This document shows positions 35,063-42,944 of a stretch of DNA of 64,000 nucleotides, one piece after another (position 1 is the first letter of the stretch; every line of letters starts with the position of its first letter). A model generated the notes under the pieces. It had not been told where the DNA came from and searched no databases. It saw nothing but the letters and a program-made list of their open reading frames with translations. This stretch comes from Acidimicrobiaceae bacterium (GTDB lineage: Bacteria > Actinomycetota > Acidimicrobiia > Acidimicrobiales > Aldehydirespiratoraceae). A program made the translations under genes and the position numbers. The stretch covers positions 1 through 64,000 of the forward strand of contig JAPOYA010000007.1 of the NCBI GenBank assembly GCA_026706815.1, written 5' to 3'.

Positions 35063-37015
35063 TATGCGGATGCCTCAAGAATCTCGCGAATGCCAGCCAG
35101 AAGCCGTTCCTGCTGTTGTTCCGAGAGGTGTTCGAGCACGTCGAATGCCGCTAGAAGCTGTACGAGTGCTTGCATCTGTTTCTCGGTCGTCGAATCTGCG
35201 ACCTTGGCGCGAGCCGACTCTTCACCAAGAATCGGCTTCCTCCGGAATCGGTAGGTACCGGGTTCGAACAACGACTCGTCAGGATGCTCGGCGAACACGA
35301 CACGGGGCGGCTCTGCGCCGGGATCATCAGATTCTTCGCGCCAAGCCTTCAAAGCGACGTTGGACAACGCTGCTCGAGCCTCCGCTTCGGCGGATTCCCT
35401 GCGGTCAGCCCTTATTTCTGCCGCAATTCGCTTCTGCTCAGTCGCGACGCGGCGAAGCGTGGCGTGCAGCCACTGAGTGAGGTACACGACATGCGGGTGC
35501 GCGAAATTGAACGACTCTCGGTCGATATTCAATGCTGCTTCGAGGCCGCGGGTGACGAAGATCTCGCAGGTGATCTGCTTGAGCCGGGTCTGCTCAGACA
35601 CCTGGTAGCGCATAAACGTGGGGTCGAATGGCGTTCCGCTGGAGCCGTGAACGCGAGCCAGGACGCCTTGGTGCTCGGTGGGTACGACCTTAGGTGTCCA
35701 GATCAGGTACGCCTCAAACTCAAGCGGCCCGGCGGATAACTCATGAGGGATGCCCTTGAATTCCTCGCTGCAAGAGCCCACGAACAAGATTGGCTTGCGG
35801 ACAGCGTGCGTCGTATTCGGCAGGTCCGTGAACTTGAGAGGACGTGCGAGACGCAAGTCGTCGAAATAGACGGCGAAGTCATCGCCGACGCTGGCGCCAT
35901 GTCCGATCGATCTCGTTTCAAGAATCGTTTCTCGCTCGGCAAGCTCAAAGCTCTGGGCTGCGGCCTTGGTGGCCATCGGGATCTCGTAGAGGTAACATCC
36001 CGTCGCCGATGGGCAGTTCGAAGGGACTCCCGAACACGTAGGGCGCCGGTATGGACAGGCTGAGCTGCCAGACCATGCGCAGGTAGTAGTCGAAGATGTC
36101 GCTAAGTCGCGGGTTTGTCGATTTGCCCTCGATTTGTTTCCAGACGGCGTTAACCAGCTTCGCGAAAGCAGGCTCGGGATCATCGTCATGTGACCAAGGA
36201 AGGTTGTCGTATGGCTCCGCATCGCCCTCGAGGCTTGATGGGTCGTCGTGCTTGACTCGTCCGATGTGGAACGTCGGCGGCTCGACCGCTCGTGAATCTT
36301 CCGGGTTCAGCGACGGGTCCGCGTCAACGACAGCCCACACTTCGTTGCTGCGAAGCGTGCGGCGGGTCTGAGGCCGGATGTCGGTCAGGGTGATCGTCGT
36401 GCCGTGGGCCTCTGGGTTCAAAGCCGGCTCGCGCCAGATCTTCACGAGGCCTGCTTCGTACTTGCCTTCGTCGTCGGTCTCCGATGGGCTGTGGTCGGAG
36501 TACTGGCGAAGCACGACGGACGCGACGGTGAGCGAATCGTCACCCTGGGTTTTGGTGACGAGGTGAAACCGGTTGGTGAGCTGGCTCACCGAGAACAAGC
36601 CAATCCCGATCTTGCCGATCAGTCGTCTGCCGTTCGGGCTACGCAGGGGATCGTCCTGGTCCGTGATGCCCAAGCCGCTGCCGTCTGGTGATCTCTTCGC
36701 GCTTCCACCAATGTGATGGAGCAGGTAGGCGAGCGCATCAGGCGTCATCCCGTTGCCGTCGTCTTCGATCGTCAGCGTCTCGAACCTTGGACGATCGGTC
36801 TTGATGACCACTCGGGTCGCGTCAGCGTCATACGCGTTGGACACCAGTTCGCGAATAGCTGACCCGGGTTGCCGATAGATCCCGTCGGTGACGCGGGCCA
36901 ACACACGCTCATCGGTTCTCAGACGGGCGCTCACCGGCTCGTCTCGCGTGCTTGCCTTGATGTCCTCGGTCAGTCTGGCGTCAGTAGCCGACCGAGTCTC
37001 GGGAGCGAAACTCAC
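35062..37015 (-). pseudogene. GHKL/Hsp90-like ATPase of the methyltransferase module, frameshifted
   Basis: The first part, 37015-35945 (356 residues), is a Bergerat-fold ATPase: N-box AIRELVSNAYDADATR (Glu56, Asn60), G1 box EDDGNGM (84-90), G2 box GKIGIGLFS (134-142). Its frame runs out after PIGDGMLPLRDP. A second frame, open to 35062, continues the expected middle domain (YEIPMATKAAAQSFELA…RYQVSEQTRLKQIT…ALNIDRESFN). Removing one base near 35990-35996 joins them into about 645 residues. Alternatively, an internal ATG at 35976 could start a separate 304-residue protein. The start overlaps the methyltransferase stop by 4 bases (GTGA). Such ATPases accompany DNA methylases in anti-phage modules. 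Confidence 0.6.
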
Positions 37016-38538
37016 GCCGCCTCCAATGACTCCATAAGCTGCCGACCGACCGCTTCCGCGAGCGCGGGGGGCACCGCGTTGGCAACCTGCAGAGGCTGCA
37101 CGGAGCGCGGGCCGCAGAAGAAGTAATCGTCAGGAAAGCCTTGGATACGTGCCGCCTCACGAACTGTGATCGTGCGATCCTGATCAGGGTGCACGGGCAG
37201 CGCCCGATGGCCCGCCACCAAGGTCCGGGCTACGCCGCGCTCAAGCCGGCGGTATGAGATCGGGCCACCGCCAAGCGGTATCAAGTTGATCTTCGCGACC
37301 ACTCGCGACGAATGCGCCATAGCCTGAGAGTTCAACACGACGCGTCCGTCTGGGTGTCGCAGCCTTTCGGCCCCTTCTCCCGGTTCGAGTCGCGGCAGGT
37401 CTTCGAGGCACTCTGCCAGTGAGGGTGTCTTCGGCAGCGATGACTCGGGTATTCGGCCGTCGAACGACCAATGCGTCGGTCTCGGGGGTTCGGGAAGGTC
37501 GATCCCGCGTTTCACCCCGACGAAGAAGAGTCGCTGGCGATTCTGCGGAACTCCGAAGTCGGACGCCCTCAGAGCAACCGGTTGCTTCCAAGTCCGATAT
37601 CCGCATCGCCGCAAAGACGCTGTGATCTTGTCGGTGTAAGTGACACCGTTGACACGGCGCAGACCGGGGACGTTCTCGACCACGACCGATCGCGCGCCAA
37701 GCTGGCGAGCGAGCCGTCCGACATGTCGAAAGAGCAGGTTGCGCCGGTCATCTGAGTCGCGTGATCCTGCCGCTGAGTAACCCTGGCACGGCGGGCCCGC
37801 GATGACCGCCGAGGGAGCGTTCAGGGTTGACAACCAGGATCGCAACCCTTCCGCTGTGACCTTCTCGACTGGTGCCTCGAGCACGGGCACACCCGGATGG
37901 TTAAGGCGATAGGTCTGCGCGGCGTGCCGGTCCATTTCAACCGCCGCCACGATGCTGAAACCGGCCCACCGGAATCCCAACCCGAGTGCACCGGCGCCGC
38001 CGAAGAGGTCCACCGCCGTGGTGTTCCCATGTTGGGACGCGACGCGCTTGCGGCCAGTCTCGCAGAACGAGATGAGCGGACAACTCGCGCATCGAGGTTC
38101 CTCGTCGGTGCAAGCCAAGAGGCTGTGGATCATCAAATGCCGCTCCAGTTCAGATCGATCCTGCTTCGGAACCATGCGTATGAACGAGTTGACATCACCA
38201 ATCGCCGCGCGGTGCTTGATCGCGCCAACCCGAACGAGCAATCGGCCCGCGTGAATGTCGAGCGAGGCCTGACTATCACCAGATGCACTCCAAGCCTGAC
38301 CGTGTCCTGGCCCATCGGCATCAATAAACACCGAAGGCGTACCTGCCTCTCTGTGTTCTGGCACACCGGTGACGCTGCGGAGACCAGCACCAGAACCAAT
38401 GCCGTACTCGTTCTCACTGTCGGGGTAAGTAGCCCTGAGGATCTCGGCCATACGCACAGCGACTGCTCTCGAAGACATTGCACCGAGTTCGAACGATTCA
38501 ACACGCGCAGTCATCGGCACCGTTTCCCAGCTCTCCAT
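37012..38538 (-). CDS. DNA (cytosine-5) methyltransferase with N-terminal EndoIII-like [4Fe-4S] motif
   Basis: This 508-residue enzyme has all key C5-methylase motifs: I DLFGGAGALGLGF (177 on), IV GPPCQGYS with catalytic Cys251, VI VENVPG, VIII QNRQRLFF, IX TVREAARIQGFPD and X QVANAVPPALAEAVG. The span between VIII and IX holds a short target-recognition region. Unusually, residues 124-165 resemble the C-terminal end of endonuclease III, with cysteines 143, 150, 153 and 159 in the exact C-x6-C-x2-C-x5-C spacing of the [4Fe-4S] loop. The glycosylase catalytic HhH is not evident. It is first gene of a three-gene operon; alternative starts exist at codons 9 and 21. Confidence 0.9.
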   Translation of the reverse strand: MESWETVPMTARVESFELGAMSSRAVAVRMAEILRATYPDSENEYGIGSGAGLRSVTGVPEHREAGTPSVFIDADGPGHGQAWSASGDSQASLDIHAGRLLVRVGAIKHRAAIGDVNSFIRMVPKQDRSELERHLMIHSLLACTDEEPRCASCPLISFCETGRKRVASQHGNTTAVDLFGGAGALGLGFRWAGFSIVAAVEMDRHAAQTYRLNHPGVPVLEAPVEKVTAEGLRSWLSTLNAPSAVIAGPPCQGYSAAGSRDSDDRRNLLFRHVGRLARQLGARSVVVENVPGLRRVNGVTYTDKITASLRRCGYRTWKQPVALRASDFGVPQNRQRLFFVGVKRGIDLPEPPRPTHWSFDGRIPESSLPKTPSLAECLEDLPRLEPGEGAERLRHPDGRVVLNSQAMAHSSRVVAKINLIPLGGGPISYRRLERGVARTLVAGHRALPVHPDQDRTITVREAARIQGFPDDYFFCGPRSVQPLQVANAVPPALAEAVGRQLMESLEAA

Positions 38539-38617
38539 AAGCCACTGTCTCCACCCTATTCGCGCTCCAGGCCGGAGAAAGTTCTCTGTGTTGATGTTCT
38601 CGTATGTTCACAGATGA

Positions 38618-38642
38618 ATTATAATCTAATGTATTAACATTA
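38618..38642 (-). promoter_or_regulatory. AT-rich promoter and operator candidate for the methyltransferase operon
   Basis: A perfect TATAAT (38618-38623, minus strand) lies about 80 bases before the methyltransferase start. Just upstream is the inverted repeat TAATGT-ATTA-ACATTA (38627-38642), which would overlap the -35/-10 spacer. The surrounding 38610-38665 is strikingly AT-rich for this genome. No good -35 element is present, suggesting activator or autoregulatory control. Confidence 0.5.
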
Positions 38643-38763
38643 ACTTGAAATCAATCTTAGATCTGATCGACTCTCCCGAGTCGTCTGCAAACTCGCGCAG
38701 GGCCCGGTTGATCCGCGCGGACTTGGACCCGACGGTCAATCCTTCGAAGAAGTCTCGCTGCAC
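38626..38763 (-). pseudogene. 45-codon gene remnant
   Basis: Directly after the DsbA-like gene stop and in the same frame, a 45-codon stretch from GTG 38763 reads QRDFFEGLTVGSKSARIN…REFADDSGESI… and ends at 38626 inside the methyltransferase operator region. It looks protein-like, but has no ribosome site and no family I recognise. It could be the 3' end of a gene cut off when the methyltransferase module arrived, or a small gene. Confidence 0.25.
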
Positions 38764-38769
38764 GAACGA

Positions 38770-39501
38770 CTAGGTAGTGGCGCCCACGACGGTGAAGCCG
38801 TCTTCGCTGAAACCGACTTCGACGCCGCGGTTGACCGAAATCCAGTCGCGGGCCTCGAGATAGGGGCGGAAAGTGCTGGCGATGGCCAGTTCGTCGGCCT
38901 TGGTCTTGGGACGCTGGATCTCATAGAGATGCGGGAACTCGAGCCAGCCGCAGACCGTGTCCCAGAGCCGCAGCGCCGCGTCGTCGAGGGGCGGATCCAC
39001 CAGCACCGGGCCGAAGATCGTCTGCTCGCTGCCGTCGTCGTCGGCGAAGAACAGGGTCGGCACCCCATAGCCCGACGCAGCGACAACCTTGTCGTGCTCG
39101 GCTCTCACCTCGTCGTGGGTGGTCGGATCGCCGATCGCCGCGTCGACGATGCCGGGGTCGAGTCCGATCTGGGACAACAGGCGCCGGGCCACGTCGGGCT
39201 CGTGCGGCTTGTTGCCGTCTTCGTGCAACGCCTTGCCCGCCGCCGCGTACCAATCGTCAAGATGGGCCATGTCGATGCGGCGCAGCGCAGCCCCGATGCG
39301 CATCATCGACCAGCCATAGGACCATTCACGTTCCCACGGGTGCTTCTTGCCCTGTGCCCGGTTGATCTCCTCGAGGCTGAAGAAGCGCCAGTTGACCGTG
39401 AGCTCGGTCTGCTCGCGCACGGCCCTTATCCAGCGCGAAGTCTGGTAGGCGTACGGGCACATGACGTCGAAGTGGAAGTCCACGCAGGTCGGTCGGTCCA
39501 T
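38770..39501 (-). CDS. DsbA-family oxidoreductase (mycothiol-dependent Rv2466c-like)
   Basis: A 243-residue thioredoxin-fold protein with a helical insertion and an N-terminal active site [12 protein letters not shown]. It has one cysteine (CPYA) where Rv2466c has CPWC. Similarity to Rv2466c, a mycothiol-dependent reductase, extends along the protein ([31 protein letters not shown]). With mshC in the same window a mycothiol-linked role is plausible. ATG 39501 begins [19 protein letters not shown]. It is divergent from trpB2 (136 bases apart). Confidence 0.8.
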   Translation of the reverse strand: MDRPTCVDFHFDVMCPYAYQTSRWIRAVREQTELTVNWRFFSLEEINRAQGKKHPWEREWSYGWSMMRIGAALRRIDMAHLDDWYAAAGKALHEDGNKPHEPDVARRLLSQIGLDPGIVDAAIGDPTTHDEVRAEHDKVVAASGYGVPTLFFADDDGSEQTIFGPVLVDPPLDDAALRLWDTVCGWLEFPHLYEIQRPKTKADELAIASTFRPYLEARDWISVNRGVEVGFSEDGFTVVGATT

Positions 39502-39637
39502 GACATGGACCTTATTGCGTTCAGCCGAGCGAGACACCGCCCACCCAACAACTGCGGGTGGAGGCTCGCCGCTTGGACGCCTCTTGGGATATTGTCCAGC
39601 GCTTACCAACGATGACCGCCACGAAAGGAATCAGGCC

Positions 39638-41002
39638 ATGGCAGAAGAATATTACCGGGTGAACTTGCCGGAGTCGGAGCTCCCGACCCAGTGGTACAAC
39701 GTGATACCGGACCTGCCCGCACCTCCGCCGCCGCCGCTGCATCCCGGCACTCTGGAACCCGCTGGACCGGAGGATCTCGCCCCGCTGTTCCCCATGGCGC
39801 TGATACTCCAGGAGGTCAGCAGCGACTCCTACATCGACATACCCGGCGGGGTGCTCGACGTGCTGCGTCTCTGGCGGCCCAGTCCGCTGTTCCGGGCGCG
39901 GCGACTCGAGAAAGCGCTCGATACGCCGGCAAAGATCTTCTACAAATACGAAGGGGTCAGCCCCGCCGGTTCCCACAAGCCCAACACCGCGGTCCCTCAG
40001 GCCTACTACAACAGCGCCGAGGGCGTCGCCAAGCTCACAACCGAGACCGGGGCGGGACAGTGGGGCAGCGCCTTGGCCTTCGCCTGTTCGCAATACGGCA
40101 TGGAATGCGAAGTGTGGCAGGTGGCCGCGTCCTACCGTCAGAAGCCGTACCGCAAGACCATGATGGAGCTGTGGGGCGCGACGGTGCACTCGAGTCCCTC
40201 CCCGGTGACCGAATTCGGACGCGGGCTGTTGGCCGCGGACCCCGACCATCCCGGTTCGCTCGGCATCGCCATCTCCGAGGCGGTGTCGGTGGCCGCAGCG
40301 GACCCGGCGGTGCGCTACTCGCTGGGCAGCGTTTTGAACCATGTGTTGATGCATCAGACAGTCATCGGCGAGGAGGCCCTCCGTCAGCTGGCCATGGTCG
40401 GCGAGACCCCAGACCTGCTCGTCGGCTGCACCGGCGGCGGTTCCAACTTCGGCGGACTGGCGCTGCCGTTTTTGCGCGAGAAGCTGGCGGGCAACATGGC
40501 GCCCACGATCCGCTGTGTCGAGCCGGCTTCGTGCCCTACTCTGACCAAGGGCGAATACCGCTACGACTTCGGCGACACTGCGTGCTCAACTCCCCTGTTC
40601 AAGATGCACACACTGGGCCACGGGTTCATTCCCGCAGCCATCCACGCCGGAGGTTTGAGGTACCACGGCATGTCGCCTCTGGTGTCGCACATTCACGACC
40701 TGGGCCTCACCGAGGCCGTCGCCATCCCCCAGAGCGAGTGCTTCGCGGCCGGATTGCAGTTCGCTCGCACCGAGGGCATCGTGCCCGCTCCTGAACCCAC
40801 ACACGCCCTCGCCGCGACCATCCGCGAGGCTCTGGCGTGCAAGGAGTCCGGAGAGTCCAGGACGATCCTCACCGCGATGTGCGGCCACGGGCATCTCGAC
40901 CTCTCGGCCTACGAGTCCTACATCTCTGGTGCCGTGAGCGATTTCGACCTCTCCGATGAGGCCATCGCCGCGTCCTTGAGCAGCGTTCCCGTGCTCAGCT
41001 GA
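39638..41002 (+). CDS. TrpB2-type tryptophan synthase beta-like protein
   Basis: This 454-residue PLP enzyme of the TrpB2 group shows the PLP lysine in PAGSHKPNTAVPQAYYN, phosphate-binding GCTGGGSNFGG and the C-terminal GHGHLDLSAYE. TrpB2 proteins act without TrpA or with salvage roles, making tryptophan from indole and serine. No trpA or other trp gene is adjacent. The GAAAGGAA ribosome site lies just before ATG 39638; the open frame upstream is not used. Confidence 0.9.
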   Translation: MAEEYYRVNLPESELPTQWYNVIPDLPAPPPPPLHPGTLEPAGPEDLAPLFPMALILQEVSSDSYIDIPGGVLDVLRLWRPSPLFRARRLEKALDTPAKIFYKYEGVSPAGSHKPNTAVPQAYYNSAEGVAKLTTETGAGQWGSALAFACSQYGMECEVWQVAASYRQKPYRKTMMELWGATVHSSPSPVTEFGRGLLAADPDHPGSLGIAISEAVSVAAADPAVRYSLGSVLNHVLMHQTVIGEEALRQLAMVGETPDLLVGCTGGGSNFGGLALPFLREKLAGNMAPTIRCVEPASCPTLTKGEYRYDFGDTACSTPLFKMHTLGHGFIPAAIHAGGLRYHGMSPLVSHIHDLGLTEAVAIPQSECFAAGLQFARTEGIVPAPEPTHALAATIREALACKESGESRTILTAMCGHGHLDLSAYESYISGAVSDFDLSDEAIAASLSSVPVLS

Positions 41003-41021
41003 GACCCTTCGGAGGCGTTTG

Positions 41022-42437
41022 TCAAGCTCTCGGCGCCAAGTCGAACAGCACCCGGGCGCCTCCCTTGAGCTCTGATCGTCGACGGACGTCGAATCGCTCG
41101 TTGATCTGCGTCTCTATGACGGCGAGCGTGTAAGCGTCATGGACGCCCGCGCGCTTGTGGCTCTTCAGTTCCCTCACCATCAAGTCTGATTCTGTGGGCA
41201 CCTCCAAGACCACCTCGGCGTCGAGCTCGAAGAGGAAATCGAGAATCGCCGCGGTGGGCACATTGTGGGTGAGCGCCAAGTGATGGACGACTGCGAGGGC
41301 CAGCACCAACTCTGGCCTTGAGCGCTCGGTCAGCGCCGGGCGTTCCTCGCCTCGCCAGCCGATGCCGGGAGTCGGGTCCGCAAAATTGACCACCAGCGGA
41401 ACGATGCCCTCGGTGCCGTCCTCGCGAAGCGCGCGGTACAGGCGGTCTACGACCAGGGCATCTGCATCCATGGCCAGCACGACATCGGCCTGCTCAGCTG
41501 CGATCCGGCTGAACATGCCGTCGTTGGCGCCGATGTCCCAGACATGCGAACGACGGCGCCGCGCTGCGACCTCGCGCACGAAGCCGGCTTTGCCCAACAG
41601 GTCGCTCGATGGGTAATGGCTTCGCTGCGAGTAGTCGGCCCATGCCGAGTCGGAGCGCTTCCAACTCAAGTTGTCGACCAGCTTGCGAAGTCTGTCGACC
41701 AGACCGATGTATATCTTCTTGTTGTACCCGGCCCGCTTCAAGTCGTCGACGGTGCCCGCCGATCCCCCGCTGAATCGCCGGTCGGCCTTGGCGTGCAGCC
41801 ACACATGGGGGATCAGGCCTTTGCCGGCGTGGCGGCGTCCCTGGAGCACCCGTCGAGCCTGTTGCGGGGTGATGCCGTCGACCGCGCCCCGCATCCATGG
41901 CTGGTGCGGGAGGTCCTTGTAGGCCGTGAACATCAGCGGATACAGGAACATCTGACAGAACTGCCGGTATCCCCACCAAGGCTCGCCTTCACGGCAAGGC
42001 TCGAATGACGCGACATCGATGAAAGTCGGTTTCGCGCCGACGAATTGGACGTTGTAGGGAGTGGCGTCCTTGCTCGTCATGTCTTCGTCGATCGCTGCTC
42101 GCACCAACTTGAGGGTGAGGCTCGCCGCGTCCTGCAGCATGGAGAACGGCCATTCGTGGGCGTAGCTGATCACCTCGACGGGGTCATGCTCGAGCACCAT
42201 CGCCCATTGAGACCCCTCGGGGCCAGTCGCTTCAACCGGCTCACTGGTGACCAGATCTCCGGCCTTGCGGGCCCCGCGATAGAAATTCGTGGCGCTCAAC
42301 GCGGCGAAATCGGCGGCCGCGGCCTCGTTGAGGCCACGCAGCACGCGGGCGCCGTCACGCCACACACGCGAGTCCGGATCCCGAAACGACCCGCTGTCGT
42401 AGCGAACCGCCTCCGGGCCGCTGCCCGGGGTCATCAC
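41022..42437 (-). CDS. Class I SAM-dependent methyltransferase
   Basis: A 471-residue protein with a helical N-terminal half that contains a kinase-like fragment pattern (EDMTSKDATPYNVQFVGAKPTFIDVASFE). A SAM-binding domain follows with motif I VWDIGANDGMFSRIA and LALAVVHHLALTHNV. Similar proteins are annotated as nodulation-type or polysaccharide-modifying methyltransferases; the substrate is unknown. The start overlaps the stop of the small membrane protein upstream. It is convergent with trpB2. Confidence 0.82.
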   Translation of the reverse strand: MMTPGSGPEAVRYDSGSFRDPDSRVWRDGARVLRGLNEAAAADFAALSATNFYRGARKAGDLVTSEPVEATGPEGSQWAMVLEHDPVEVISYAHEWPFSMLQDAASLTLKLVRAAIDEDMTSKDATPYNVQFVGAKPTFIDVASFEPCREGEPWWGYRQFCQMFLYPLMFTAYKDLPHQPWMRGAVDGITPQQARRVLQGRRHAGKGLIPHVWLHAKADRRFSGGSAGTVDDLKRAGYNKKIYIGLVDRLRKLVDNLSWKRSDSAWADYSQRSHYPSSDLLGKAGFVREVAARRRRSHVWDIGANDGMFSRIAAEQADVVLAMDADALVVDRLYRALREDGTEGIVPLVVNFADPTPGIGWRGEERPALTERSRPELVLALAVVHHLALTHNVPTAAILDFLFELDAEVVLEVPTESDLMVRELKSHKRAGVHDAYTLAVIETQINERFDVRRRSELKGGARVLFDLAPRA

Positions 42438-42637
42438 TGGGCGATTTCGTCGGACTCGCCGACTCCTTCAGAGTCGTCTGTTCCTTCGCAGATCGAAGCC
42501 TTGTCGGAGGATTTGCTCTTGCCGAACCCCAACTTGGACAGCACAGCTCTGCCCGCCACCGCTATGCCGGCGCCGCCCGCTGCCACCGCGCCGATGATCG
42601 CGCTGCCGGATGCCGGGTCCAGATACGCGCTGTTCAT
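42434..42637 (-). CDS. Small single-pass membrane protein (YLDPASGS type)
   Basis: This 67-residue protein begins MNSAYLDPASGSAIIGAVAA, a YLDP(G/A)(S/T)GS motif I recall from small membrane proteins encoded beside membrane sulfatase-like and methyltransferase genes. One hydrophobic segment (about 13-33) is followed by a charged tail ending GVGESDEIAQ. ATG 42637 is preceded by GGGTGA; two earlier in-frame starts are possible. It overlaps the methyltransferase gene by 4 bases and is divergent from the sulfatase-like gene, consistent with a cell-envelope module. Confidence 0.7.
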   Translation of the reverse strand: MNSAYLDPASGSAIIGAVAAGGAGIAVAGRAVLSKLGFGKSKSSDKASICEGTDDSEGVGESDEIAQ

Positions 42638-42944
42638 CTGTCTCACCCCCATTTGGTTGCCCGGCACCCTAACAGGAGCACCAAAGCAAGCGCCATCGTC
42701 TGCTCAACCTCGCGCTCGGCCTCTCGCCTATGCGCTGCCCGGCGCGCGGTCGGAATGATCCCCGGCATCGACCGCTTCGGACTGCTCAAGCAGTTCGGCT
42801 TCATAGACGCCGCCCTTGAGTTCATCGACGCCGTGCCCCGCTGGGATTGACCGCTCGCCGAGCGAGCCGCGGTTCCGCAGCGCCATGGGCGCCGACGGCG
42901 CTGGTTGCTGTGCGGTGACGGCGCGCGCAGGTCACACTTCTCGT

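Noticed and set aside
35945..35976. Programmed ribosomal frameshift in the GHKL gene
   Set aside because: No slippery heptamer or downstream structure is apparent at the junction; a mutation or sequence error is simpler.
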